Shown here in pieces: positions 1 through 7,792 of a DNA stretch of 22,470 nt. This DNA is from an uncultured Prevotella sp. (GTDB lineage: Bacteria > Bacteroidota > Bacteroidia > Bacteroidales > Bacteroidaceae). The notes beneath the pieces are model-generated. The model did not search any database, had not been told where the DNA came from, and saw only the letters and a program-made list of their open reading frames with translations. The stretch lies in contig CAKPTK010000022.1 of NCBI GenBank assembly GCA_934190685.1, forward strand, positions 1 through 22,470, in the 5' to 3' direction. How positions within the stretch are numbered: position 1 is the stretch's first letter; every line of letters starts with the position of its first letter. The position numbers were made by a program, and so were the translations under genes.

Positions 1-1
1 T

Positions 2-262
2 AAGTGTTTTTCCACACGATTACGTAATATCTATAAAGGTCCGTTGGGTGTGGACATGATGATTGTGGCTTCTGCCGGCAACCGTCAGCCCTGCCTTCTG
101 CATCCGTGTGTCGAAGTGAACTTGCGCCGCACCATGGGACATGTGGCGTTGTCTCTCGCCCCCACTCCATTTGACCCGCAACAACTGATGCGTATCACAT
201 ACGACGGACATTACCATTTGAAAATCAGCAATATACAAACCAATAATTCAATAGACAAATGA
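2..262 (+). CDS. C-terminal end of an ATP-grasp-like protein (partial, 5' end outside window)
   Basis: Frame 2 is open from the left edge to a TGA at 260-262, giving the last 86 residues. The start lies outside the window. The fragment contains a GPLGVDMMIV stretch followed by HPCVEVNLRRTMGHVAL. An acidic residue, then N, then R (ExNxR-like) after a G-x-x-G-V-D segment is typical of the metal/ATP-binding end of ATP-grasp ligase folds. From memory, uncharacterised Bacteroidota proteins end in a very similar way. What the complete enzyme ligates cannot be told from this piece. Its stop codon overlaps the start of the GH43 gene (ATGA), which implies co-transcription and probable translational coupling. 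The ATG/TTG-initiated 72-residue version starting near position 44 is only a fragment of this longer open frame. Confidence 0.6.
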   Translation, partial: KCFSTRLRNIYKGPLGVDMMIVASAGNRQPCLLHPCVEVNLRRTMGHVALSLAPTPFDPQQLMRITYDGHYHLKISNIQTNNSIDK

Positions 263-1902
263 AGAAACTATTTATCTTGGCTTGTGCCTTTGGCATCGTG
301 ACACAGATGCAAGCGCAATACAAGTCAAAGGTTTGGTCGCCGGACAATGGTGACGGCACTTATACCAACCCTGTCATCAATGCCGACTATAGCGATCCTG
401 ACGTCATTGCCGTAGGAGGAGACTATTATCTGACAGCAAGTTCTTTCCAGTGCATCCCCGGTCTACCCATTCTCCATTCCAAGGACTTGGTCAACTGGGA
501 GATTATCAACTATGCTGTGAAAGAACTTGAGCCAAAGTCAGAATTCGACAAACCTTCACATGGCAATGGAGTATGGGCACCTTGTATCCGTTATCACAAT
601 GGCGAATATTTCATTTACTGGGGCGATCCTGACTATGGTGTGATGATGGTGAAGACCAAGGATCCACGCGGAGAATGGAGCAAGCCTGTTTGCGTCATTC
701 CAGGCAAGGGAATGATCGACACCTCTCCTCTGTGGGACGATGACGGACGATGCTATCTGGTCAACGGATGGGCAGCTTCACGTGCAGGATTCAATGCCGT
801 GCTCACCGTCCGCGAACTCTCCGCTGACGGTACCAAGCCCATCAGTGAACCTGTGATTGTCTATGATGGAGGAAACGCCAACCGCACAACAGAAGGTCCG
901 AAGTTCTATAAGCGCGACGGATGGTATTGGATTATGTGTCCAGCTGGAGGTGTGGAAACTGGATGGCAGCTCGCCATGAGAAGCAAGTCGCCATACGGCC
1001 CATACGAATGCAAAACCGTGATGGCACAGGGCAAGACAAAAATCAACGGCCCTCACCAAGGCGGATGGGTGCACACAGAAATGGGCGAAGACTGGTTCAT
1101 GAATTTCCAGGACAAGGGTGCCTATGGACGTGTAGTCCACCTCAACCCAGTGAATTGGAAGGACAATTGGCCTGTCATGGGCATCGACAAGGATGGGGAC
1201 TATTGTGGTGAGCCGGTGTCAAGATACCGCAAGCCCAAGACCCGCACCAAAGTTCCTATGCAGAATCCTGTGGAAAGCGACGAATTCAACGCTCCCGTAT
1301 TGGGTAAGCAGTGGCAATGGCATGCCAACTATGACCAGCGCTACGGCATGCCTACCGCCAACGGTGTATTCCGTCTCTATACCCACAAACTCAGCAAGGA
1401 TTTTGTCAACCTTTGGGAGGCACCCAACCTCTTGCTCCAAAAGACCCCAGCAGACAAGTTCACTGCTACTGCAAAAATACGTTTTGCTTCTAAGGCCCAG
1501 AACCAATATGGAGGCCTCATCATGATGGGACGCAGCTACAGCACACTTGTTGTAAAACGTGTGGGAGAAGAGTTCCAACTGTTGCAGCAGACCTGTAATC
1601 AGGCAGACAAAAATAAACCTGAGACTCAAAAACTCATCGCAACACTCCAACCTACAGAGAAAGACCCTGTTCCTTACAAACCCGCTATCTATATCGACAT
1701 CTACCTGCGCATGAAGATAGACAAGGGTGTATGCAAGTTCGCTTACAGCACGGACGGCAAGTCGTTCAAAGATTGTGGCGATGCCTTCAAAATGATGGAA
1801 GGTAAATGGATTGGAGCCAAGTTCGGTTTCGTCAGCGAAGAGCCTCAAGCCAAAACGGATGCTGGTTGGATTGATGCAGACTGGATTCACATCGATAAGT
1901 AA
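259..1902 (+). CDS. Exported glycoside hydrolase family 43 (beta-xylosidase / arabinofuranosidase-like)
   Basis: This 547-residue protein has an N-terminal signal peptide (about residues 1-20, ending MQA-Q), so it acts in the periplasm or at the cell surface. Residues about 35-330 form the five-bladed GH43 propeller. The three acidic catalytic residues are visible: general base D46 in YSDPDVI, pKa-modulating D154 in IDTSPLWDDDG, and general acid E212 in TEGPKFY. H266 in HQGGW is the usual histidine near the active-site metal. Residues about 340-547 form a second beta-sandwich of the type found at the C terminus of two-domain GH43 enzymes. By family knowledge these enzymes release xylose or arabinose from xylan-type oligosaccharides; the exact substrate is inference. 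The start overlaps the preceding stop by 4 bp. A strong hairpin follows the stop. No SusC/SusD genes are in view. Confidence 0.92.
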   Translation: MKKLFILACAFGIVTQMQAQYKSKVWSPDNGDGTYTNPVINADYSDPDVIAVGGDYYLTASSFQCIPGLPILHSKDLVNWEIINYAVKELEPKSEFDKPSHGNGVWAPCIRYHNGEYFIYWGDPDYGVMMVKTKDPRGEWSKPVCVIPGKGMIDTSPLWDDDGRCYLVNGWAASRAGFNAVLTVRELSADGTKPISEPVIVYDGGNANRTTEGPKFYKRDGWYWIMCPAGGVETGWQLAMRSKSPYGPYECKTVMAQGKTKINGPHQGGWVHTEMGEDWFMNFQDKGAYGRVVHLNPVNWKDNWPVMGIDKDGDYCGEPVSRYRKPKTRTKVPMQNPVESDEFNAPVLGKQWQWHANYDQRYGMPTANGVFRLYTHKLSKDFVNLWEAPNLLLQKTPADKFTATAKIRFASKAQNQYGGLIMMGRSYSTLVVKRVGEEFQLLQQTCNQADKNKPETQKLIATLQPTEKDPVPYKPAIYIDIYLRMKIDKGVCKFAYSTDGKSFKDCGDAFKMMEGKWIGAKFGFVSEEPQAKTDAGWIDADWIHIDK

Positions 1903-1916
1903 GACTCAACATTCAT

Positions 1917-1964
1917 AACCAAAAGGAGAAACCTTCACGCTTGTGTCGGTTTCTCCTTTTGGTT
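1917..1964. terminator. Hairpin terminator between convergent genes
   Basis: A perfect 17-bp inverted repeat (1917-1933 and 1948-1964) has a 14-nt loop and is followed on the plus strand by TTCTTA, preceded by two T's at the stem base. It lies 14 bp after the GH43 stop and just beyond the end of the opposing DUF6057 gene (2011). It can therefore stop transcription from both sides, although the minus-strand side lacks a clear U-tract. Confidence 0.8.
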
Positions 1965-2010
1965 TTCTTATAGAGAAATGCATTCCTGGGCAATCACGAA
2001 AAGTACAACA

Positions 2011-3105
2011 TCATTTTTTTGAATAGAAATAATAGCACCAATAGGTATTTCCATAGGAATCACGGATGAGGCTTTCCCGCTCACGGGGAGACGAGGTGGA
2101 ATGGGCAAGGTCAGTCATGTCCTTGTAGTCAGCGTCCATCACGGTCTCATGATAGACCACCACAGGATTGCTGCGGATGTGCGCATAGAGTACCAATGCC
2201 TCGCGATAGTATCGAGGAAGATTCATGTCGATTCGATAATACCGTTGCACCGTTCGTGCAAACTCATCAATCTTCTTGTCGAGCAAGAGAGACATCAATA
2301 AATAATCCACCCCATTTTTCCGCTGTCGGTAGTGTTTACGAATCTCTTGGGGAGGAATCGTGATGCTCTTCGTGGTTGTTCCGTCCGGCAAGAACATCCG
2401 GCTTCCGCCACACACGGGATAGACAAACAAACTGTCAGCCAATCTTCCATCCAAGGACAGGGTGTAGGCTCGAAGCATGGTAAGCGAACTGTCTGTAGCG
2501 GCAGAATTCTTTCCACAGGAAAGGGCAGCCTCATAATTGCCCTCACGGATGCAACGCTCCACCTGCATACGATAATGGAACACATCGCTTTCGTTGCTGA
2601 AAGTACAAGTAAAGAGCATCATCAGAAACATCGTCAGACTGTTGACCCACATTTGACGGGACAATAACGGATGAACAGAAGCACGCGTGTCGAAATTCTC
2701 TGCCTTGGTGATGCCCCAAGTAAGGAAGAACCATATCACGAGAAGCAAGGGTATAGCCCATAACCATCCGCCGAAACTGAAGTGTGTGTCTATGTCGTTG
2801 CCCACATCGGTGATGACTGTCAGAATCAAGAATGACGGGAACCATGTGAGCGCTACAACGGAGCGAGACACCCGCATCAGACCAATAATCAACATCTGAA
2901 GCAGCTGTAGGGCCAAGGTGATGAGTATGGCACCCACCAAGGGATTGTAGGTGGTAGCCCCCTCAGACAACACATGTTGTCCCACATAGAGAATGTCTGC
3001 CTGATAACAATACAGATAAACAAAAGTGAAAACACAAAAGATAACAGCACTTACGGCTTTGACTGCCGCAGTGCTGTAATTCTTACTTGATGAATTGCTT
3101 GACAT
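2011..3105 (-). CDS. DUF6057-like integral membrane protein
   Basis: This 364-residue protein has about four hydrophobic membrane segments in its N-terminal half (roughly residues 15-35, 52-75, 83-103 and 110-130, with another near 150-168). A soluble, probably helical C-terminal half of about 190 residues follows. Phrases such as YLYCYQADILYVGQHVLSEG near the start and the aromatic SYGNTYWCYYFY ending match what I remember of the Bacteroidota family DUF6057; the function is unknown. No catalytic motif is evident. The helical part (EGNYEAALSCGK, then a second helix pair) looks TPR-like. The start lies one base after the glgB stop (3107-3109), so the two are almost certainly co-transcribed. 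The family is not known to act on glycogen, so functional linkage to glgB is only suggested by adjacency. Confidence 0.75.
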   Translation of the reverse strand: MSSNSSSKNYSTAAVKAVSAVIFCVFTFVYLYCYQADILYVGQHVLSEGATTYNPLVGAILITLALQLLQMLIIGLMRVSRSVVALTWFPSFLILTVITDVGNDIDTHFSFGGWLWAIPLLLVIWFFLTWGITKAENFDTRASVHPLLSRQMWVNSLTMFLMMLFTCTFSNESDVFHYRMQVERCIREGNYEAALSCGKNSAATDSSLTMLRAYTLSLDGRLADSLFVYPVCGGSRMFLPDGTTTKSITIPPQEIRKHYRQRKNGVDYLLMSLLLDKKIDEFARTVQRYYRIDMNLPRYYREALVLYAHIRSNPVVVYHETVMDADYKDMTDLAHSTSSPRERESLIRDSYGNTYWCYYFYSKK

Positions 3106-3106
3106 T

Positions 3107-5170
3107 TTAGTTTCGTTTCAAAACCACTGCCGAACGGGCAGGGATATAGAGTTTAAGCCATTCCTTGCGTTGCTCTACATATAATGGATCGTAGTTGGTG
3201 AGGTGCATCACGGTATCGTCCGCCAATCCGTTTCCACCAAACTCCTTGGCGTCGGTATTGAGCACCACATCATACGAACCCGTAGGAACAAGGAATCCAT
3301 AGTCTGCAAAGGATTTCACCGGATTAAAATTGAACACGAAAATCAAATCACCCCGCATAAAGGCGAGAATCTGGTCACCATCGTTGTGCCAAATTTCCTG
3401 TACAGGCGTCCGGTTGAAATTTTTCTCACTCTTGATGACCTTGAGCATTGCTTTGTCAAAGTCGCCAAGGAAATGGTAATCAAGGTCTGGGTTGTCAACG
3501 AGATTCCATTGACGACGAGCGTATTTGTAACTCCATCCGTTGCCCTCACGCGGGAAGTCAATCCATTCTGGATGACCGAACTCGTTGCCCATGAAATTAA
3601 GATACCCCCCATTGATGGCCGCAGCCGTGACAAGCCGAATCATCTTGTGGAGGGCGATGCCACGATGTACAGTTTCGTTTTCATCTCCTCGTTTGAAATG
3701 CCAATACATATCGGCGTCAATCAAGCGGAAGATAATGGTCTTGTCACCCACCAGCGCTTGGTCGTGACTCTCACAGTAACTGATGGTTTTCTCGTCCTTG
3801 CGACGATTCTTCACCTCCCAAAAGATACTGCTGGGCTTCCATTGTTCATCAGGCAACTCCTTGATGGTTTTGATCCAAAAATCGGGAATGTTCATCGCCA
3901 TGCGGTAGTCAAAGCCGTATCCTCCATCTTCAAACTTCGCAGCCAAGCCCGGCATGCCACTCACTTCTTCAGCGATAGTGATAGCATGAGGATTCACCTC
4001 ATGAATGAGACGATTGGCAAGTGTCAGATAGCAGATGGCATTGTCGTCTTCATGTCCGTTGAAATAGTCGCCATAGTTGGTGAAAGCCTCACCAAGACCA
4101 TGACTATAATAGAGCATGGAAGTGACGCCATCGAAGCGGAAACCATCAAAATGGAATTCCTCCTGCCAATATTTACAGTTGGACAAAAGGAAGTGAACAA
4201 CCTCATCCTTGCCGTAGTCAAAACAGAGACTATCCCAAGCGGGATGTTCATGACGTTCACCTGGATAGAAATACTGGTTAGGGTCTCCTGCGAGATTGCC
4301 AAGACCCTCCACCTCATTTTTGACAGCATGGCTGTGCACGATGTCCATAATGACAGAAATGCCCTGCTCATGGGCTGCGTCGATGAGAGCCTTAAGCTGT
4401 TCGGGAGTGCCAAAACGGGAGGAAGGAGCAAAGAAGCTGCTCACATGATAACCGAAAGAGCCATAGTAGGGATGCTCTTGTATGGCCATGATCTGTATGC
4501 AGTTGTAACCGTCGGCAACAATACGCGGCAACACCCGCTCCCGGAATTCATCATACGTGCCCACTTTTTCTGCATCTTGCGCCATGCCTATATGGCACTC
4601 ATAGATGAGCAAAGGAGAGACGGTCGGGCGGAATTTCTTTTTCTTCCAAACAAAGGGTATCTCAGGATTCCATACTTGCGCTGAAAAGATTTTGGTCTGC
4701 TCGTCCTGCACCACACGCTGTGCCCATGCGGGAATGCGCTCGCCCTGTCCACCGTCCCAATAGACATGCATTTTATATAGATCGCCGTGTTTCATGGCGC
4801 GGTTGCCGAGCTTCAGTTCCCAGTTCCCCGTGCCTTCAATCCGCTTGGCAAGATACTTCGGATCTTCCGTCCAGTTGTTGAAGTCTCCGACAAGATAGAT
4901 GGCTGTGGCATTAGGTGCCCACTCTCTGAACACCCAACCGCGGGCAGTCTTGTGCAACCCATAGTATTCGTAACCATTGGCAAAGTCGGTAAGAGTTTTC
5001 TTGCCGCCTTTGGTCAACTGATTGATTTTCCACAGGGCATGTTCATGCCTACCCCGTATAGCGTCCTCATAGGGTTCGAGATAACTGTCGTTCTTCACCA
5101 ATCCGATATGTTGCGGCTTTGAGGTTTTCTTGACAGCCGCTTTGCGTGCGTTTGTCTTCCGTGCGACCAT
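3107..5170 (-). CDS. glgB: 1,4-alpha-glucan (glycogen) branching enzyme, GH13
   Basis: This 687-residue cytoplasmic enzyme transfers alpha-1,4-glucan segments to make alpha-1,6 branches in glycogen. A CBM48 domain (about residues 65-155, with VFREWAPNA and VGDFNNW) precedes the GH13 (beta/alpha)8 barrel. The catalytic residues are nucleophile D347 in FDGFRFDG, acid/base E401 in TIAEEVSG, and transition-state D470 in CESHDQAL. D276 and H281 in IMDIVHSHAV are also as expected. The sequence pattern (YYGSFGYHVSSFFAPSSRFG, GMPGLAAKFEDGGYGFDYR) resembles the eukaryote-like GH13_8 branch rather than the E. coli-type enzyme; this is a judgement by eye. The first 18 residues are unusually rich in Lys/Arg/Ala and precede the conserved domain. 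The gene sits between a YhcH-type gene upstream and a DUF6057 gene downstream. No other glycogen genes are visible. Confidence 0.95.
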   Translation of the reverse strand: MVARKTNARKAAVKKTSKPQHIGLVKNDSYLEPYEDAIRGRHEHALWKINQLTKGGKKTLTDFANGYEYYGLHKTARGWVFREWAPNATAIYLVGDFNNWTEDPKYLAKRIEGTGNWELKLGNRAMKHGDLYKMHVYWDGGQGERIPAWAQRVVQDEQTKIFSAQVWNPEIPFVWKKKKFRPTVSPLLIYECHIGMAQDAEKVGTYDEFRERVLPRIVADGYNCIQIMAIQEHPYYGSFGYHVSSFFAPSSRFGTPEQLKALIDAAHEQGISVIMDIVHSHAVKNEVEGLGNLAGDPNQYFYPGERHEHPAWDSLCFDYGKDEVVHFLLSNCKYWQEEFHFDGFRFDGVTSMLYYSHGLGEAFTNYGDYFNGHEDDNAICYLTLANRLIHEVNPHAITIAEEVSGMPGLAAKFEDGGYGFDYRMAMNIPDFWIKTIKELPDEQWKPSSIFWEVKNRRKDEKTISYCESHDQALVGDKTIIFRLIDADMYWHFKRGDENETVHRGIALHKMIRLVTAAAINGGYLNFMGNEFGHPEWIDFPREGNGWSYKYARRQWNLVDNPDLDYHFLGDFDKAMLKVIKSEKNFNRTPVQEIWHNDGDQILAFMRGDLIFVFNFNPVKSFADYGFLVPTGSYDVVLNTDAKEFGGNGLADDTVMHLTNYDPLYVEQRKEWLKLYIPARSAVVLKRN

Positions 5171-5217
5171 ATTTGTTTTTAAATTAAGTTGTATGAAGTA
5201 TGTTTGATGGGGTGTGT

Positions 5218-5248
5218 CTGTCCGTCAAGATTAAATCTTGACGGACAG
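5218..5248 (-). terminator. Perfect hairpin between yhcH-type gene and glgB
   Basis: A 14-bp perfect inverted repeat (5218-5231 and 5235-5248) encloses a 3-nt loop. It begins 12 nt after the stop of the YhcH-type gene and ends 47 nt before the glgB start. There is no T-run on the minus-strand exit side (it continues ACACACCCC), so it may be a weak terminator, an RNA-stabilising 3' end or a leader structure for glgB. Confidence 0.6.
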
Positions 5249-5260
5249 TACAACAACCGT

Positions 5261-5710
5261 TTAGCAAACCTTCACTTTGAAGATTGCCTTGTGAATGGTT
5301 TCCTTGTCAGAGATGCAGGGAGCATGACCGTCTTGCGGGAAGAAGATTCCCATCATTCCAGGACGGCAAGTGATGTAGCTCTGTGCCATCAAATCTCCAT
5401 ATTTGGTGATATCCTTCTCTGCATTGTATTCCATCTCTGGCAGATCTTCTGTCGGGGTGTAGCCAAAAGTCTCGTTGCCGTCGAGAGGAATCTGAATATC
5501 AATCATGTTCTTATGGGTCTCGAGGGTAGCAGCTTCCTTGCTGCGTCCTCTTGCGTCGGTGATGTTGACAAAGAGATCCTTGTCAACAATATAGTGCTTG
5601 CCAACCTCCAGGCTGTTCAAGTCGTTCTCACTGATAAATTTCACCACTTCCTTAAAAAGTGGATTTACGCTCTCATACTTCTTGAGATTCTCAATTGTGT
5701 CGATAATCAT
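5261..5710 (-). CDS. YhcH/YjgK/YiaL (TabA-like) family protein
   Basis: This 149-residue single-domain protein has the cupin-like DUF386 fold seen in YhcH, YjgK (TabA) and YiaL. Family signatures are visible: ETHKNMIDIQIPLDGNETFGY (E64, H66, D71 and Q73 line the putative metal site), FFPQDGHAPCI (D127, H129) and HKAIFKVKV near the end. The length is normal for the family. Relatives are linked to sialic acid or other sugar catabolism and to biofilm toxin-antitoxin regulation in E. coli; the biochemical activity is not settled. Here there are no sialic-acid genes beside it. It is 71 nt downstream of the MORN gene on the same strand and upstream of glgB, with a hairpin between. I see no TAnnTTTG promoter directly upstream, so it may be read from the MORN promoter. 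Confidence 0.9.
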   Translation of the reverse strand: MIIDTIENLKKYESVNPLFKEVVKFISENDLNSLEVGKHYIVDKDLFVNITDARGRSKEAATLETHKNMIDIQIPLDGNETFGYTPTEDLPEMEYNAEKDITKYGDLMAQSYITCRPGMMGIFFPQDGHAPCISDKETIHKAIFKVKVC

Positions 5711-5781
5711 GACAATAATTTTTTTAGATGATTAATGTTTTTATTGTTGTTTGTATTTATCCTGTCTGGTGGATTGGCGGA

Positions 5782-6897
5782 TTAATCGAGTTGTTTGTAT
5801 CCCATGTTGTAGGTGCCGCGTGAGATAATCTGTCCGTTGCGGTCTTTTTCCACAAACTTGCCGTCTCTCATTCCGTCGACATAGGTACCCTCAAAACGTT
5901 TGCCGTCTTTGTTTTCCTCGATGGCGGCTCCATTGGGTTTACCGTTTCTATAGGTTCCCTTAAACTTGGTGCCATCGGCATAGTGAATAATCACCTCGCC
6001 ATCGATTACTCCATTTTTAAATTGGCCATCGTATACGTCACCATTCTTTTTGGTAAGCTTGCCCCGACCATTCTGCCGGTCATTTTTCCATTGTCCTTCA
6101 TAGACATCTCCGTTTTTCCAAACCAAGGTTCCTTGACCGTCTTTGTCTCCCTCACTGAAATGTCCGGTATAGCGATCGCCATTCTGGTACTTGAAGATGC
6201 CCATGCCAGTTCGTTCGCCCTGCACATAGTCTCCTTCATACACATCGCCGTTTTGGAATTTGTAAATACCTTTTCCGTTCTGTATGTCGTTGAGCCACTC
6301 ACCTGTGTACACGTCACCATCGGCATATCGGTTCACGCCTTTCCCCGAGCGTTGGTTGTCTTTCCACATACCGTCATAAGTGGTTCCGTCTCCCCAATCA
6401 AACACGCCTTTGCCCTCTTTTTTGTCATTAAGCCAAAGTCCGTTGTAGAAGGCACCTCCCGCAAAAGTATACTTACCATGGCCATTGCGGTGATCCTGAA
6501 ACCAGTCGCCCTCATATTTGTCACCATTATAATAATACATCACGCCATGGCCCTGCTGATAGTCACGGAACCATAGTCCTACATATTTGTTATTGTTGGC
6601 GAAGTAATAAGTGCCCTTGCCATGTTGTTGGTCTTGAAACCACTGTCCTTCATATTTCTCGCCATCAGAAAAGGTGTAGACACCATAGCCTTGACGGCGG
6701 CCCTTAACATACTCGCCTTCATAGACATCTCCGTTCTTAAACACGGTCTGTCCCTTACCCTGGGGCTTGCCACCCACCATCTGACCTTTATATTGTCCGC
6801 CGTCACGCGTGATACAAGAGCCAAGAGTTATCTTCTGTCCGAAAAGGGCTGAAGGGAAAATCAGGAAAAGGAAAAGTATTAAGTTATTATTGTTCAC
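5782..6897 (-). CDS. Exported MORN-repeat protein (14 repeats)
   Basis: This 371-residue protein starts with a hydrophobic signal sequence (about residues 1-20, LILFLFLIFPSALFG-Q) and then consists almost entirely of MORN repeats. Fourteen consecutive units of exactly 23 residues run from G33 to N354, each built on the pattern GDxYEGxWxxxxxxGxGxxxxxx. A degenerate 17-residue tail follows. MORN repeats form an extended beta-hairpin ribbon. In eukaryotes they are associated with membrane or lipid contact and protein scaffolding, and in bacteria their role is mostly unknown. No enzymatic domain is attached. The signal sequence implies a periplasmic or surface location; there is no lipobox cysteine right after it (C28 lies further on). 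A good promoter element is present at 6926-6933. It diverges from kdsB. Confidence 0.9.
   Translation of the reverse strand: MNNNNLILFLFLIFPSALFGQKITLGSCITRDGGQYKGQMVGGKPQGKGQTVFKNGDVYEGEYVKGRRQGYGVYTFSDGEKYEGQWFQDQQHGKGTYYFANNNKYVGLWFRDYQQGHGVMYYYNGDKYEGDWFQDHRNGHGKYTFAGGAFYNGLWLNDKKEGKGVFDWGDGTTYDGMWKDNQRSGKGVNRYADGDVYTGEWLNDIQNGKGIYKFQNGDVYEGDYVQGERTGMGIFKYQNGDRYTGHFSEGDKDGQGTLVWKNGDVYEGQWKNDRQNGRGKLTKKNGDVYDGQFKNGVIDGEVIIHYADGTKFKGTYRNGKPNGAAIEENKDGKRFEGTYVDGMRDGKFVEKDRNGQIISRGTYNMGYKQLD
5836..6801 (-). repeat. 14 tandem 69-bp units encoding MORN repeats
   Basis: The coding DNA for residues 33-354 is a 69-bp-period array of 14 units with no insertion or deletion between units. Units have diverged in nucleotide sequence, and most keep codons for G-D-x-Y-E/x-G at the start. 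The regularity explains the several long open frames seen on both strands here. Confidence 0.85.
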
Positions 6898-6925
6898 GTT
6901 CTATTCGATTTTTGTAATTTCACCC

Positions 6926-6933
6926 CAAAAGTA
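6926..6933 (-). promoter_or_regulatory. -7 promoter element for the MORN gene
   Basis: The minus strand reads TACTTTTG, an exact match to the Bacteroidota -7 consensus TAnnTTTG. It is 28 nt upstream of the MORN start codon, giving a leader of roughly 20 nt. No clear -33 TTTG was found at the usual spacing. The -7 identity is seen directly; promoter activity is inferred. Confidence 0.6.
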
Positions 6934-6997
6934 ATCATTTATTTCGATATTGTTTACATTGCCCCTCGATTTTTTAGCTATTTTCGAAGATATTCAG

Positions 6998-7005
6998 TAA
7001 TTTTG
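6998..7005 (+). promoter_or_regulatory. -7 promoter element for kdsB and the downstream run
   Basis: TAATTTTG matches TAnnTTTG exactly and ends 21 nt before the kdsB ATG. The predicted leader is only about 10-15 nt. Upstream DNA is T-rich without a sharp -33 element. It faces away from the MORN promoter in the same 129-bp spacer. Confidence 0.6.
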
Positions 7006-7026
7006 CCGTGATTAACGATAGAAACT

Positions 7027-7776
7027 ATGAAATTTACAGGTATCATACCGGCCCGCTATGCTTCTTCGCGTTTTCCCGGGAAGCCATTGGCCATTTTAGG
7101 CGGCAAGCCCGTTATCCAGAGAGTTTACGAACAAGTGGCTACAGTACTTGACGACGCTTACGTGGCTACCGACGACGAGCGCATCTTCAACACCGTGGTT
7201 GGATTTGGTGGCAAAGCTGTCATGACCCGCACCGACCACAAGAGTGGCACCGACCGCATTCAAGAGGCTGTGGAGAAACTTGGTTGCACGGCGGATGTCA
7301 TCGTCAATGTGCAGGGTGACGAGCCTTTCATCCAACGCTCACAAATAGAAACCGTCTGTCAATGTTTCAAGGATTCCGCCACGCAGATTGCCACCCTTGG
7401 GAAGCCCTTTGAAAGTGTTGAAGCCATGAAGAATCCAAACTCCCCCAAGATTGTGCTCGACAACCGACACTGTGCGATGTATTTCAGCCGCAGCGTCATA
7501 CCCTTTATAAGAGGTGTTGAAGAGTCAGAATGGTTGGACAAGTATCCATTTCTCAAGCACATTGGACTCTATGCCTACCGCCGTGAAGTATTGGCCGAGG
7601 TGACAAGACTACCTCAGTCTTCTCTTGAGAAAGCAGAGAGTTTGGAACAATTGCGTTGGCTTCAAAACGGCTACCGCATCAAAGTTGGATTGACGAATGT
7701 GGAAACGGTGGGCATCGACACCCCGGAAGATTTGAAAAGAGCTGAAATGTTTCTGGCTGAAAAGGCCGACAAATAA
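7027..7776 (+). CDS. kdsB: 3-deoxy-manno-octulosonate cytidylyltransferase (CMP-Kdo synthetase)
   Basis: This 249-residue cytoplasmic enzyme activates Kdo with CTP to make CMP-Kdo for the lipid A inner core. The N-terminal nucleotide-binding signature GIIPARYASSRFPGKPL (residues 5-21; R10, R15, K19) is intact. So are RTDHKSGTDRIQEA (68-81), NVQGDEPFI with D98 as the Mg ligand, and GIDTPEDL with D231 near the C terminus. Length is standard. The start codon fits both the conserved N terminus and the promoter just upstream. It is followed after 16 nt by a DUF5686 outer-membrane protein gene, so it heads a probable operon with an envelope theme. Confidence 0.96.
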   Translation: MKFTGIIPARYASSRFPGKPLAILGGKPVIQRVYEQVATVLDDAYVATDDERIFNTVVGFGGKAVMTRTDHKSGTDRIQEAVEKLGCTADVIVNVQGDEPFIQRSQIETVCQCFKDSATQIATLGKPFESVEAMKNPNSPKIVLDNRHCAMYFSRSVIPFIRGVEESEWLDKYPFLKHIGLYAYRREVLAEVTRLPQSSLEKAESLEQLRWLQNGYRIKVGLTNVETVGIDTPEDLKRAEMFLAEKADK

Positions 7777-7792
7777 AAAGCACCAAGAGCCA

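Noticed and set aside
1219..1890. 223-residue minus-strand frame inside the GH43 gene
   Set aside because: It is antisense to a conserved enzyme domain, with no recognisable motif.
3203..4684. 493-residue open frame on the plus strand opposite glgB
   Set aside because: It is wholly antisense to a clearly functional glgB, shows no family resemblance, and its composition is what an antisense frame of biased codons gives.
5983..6576. 197-residue frame opposite the MORN gene
   Set aside because: Its periodic, hydrophobic sequence is produced by the complementary strand of the 69-bp repeat array.
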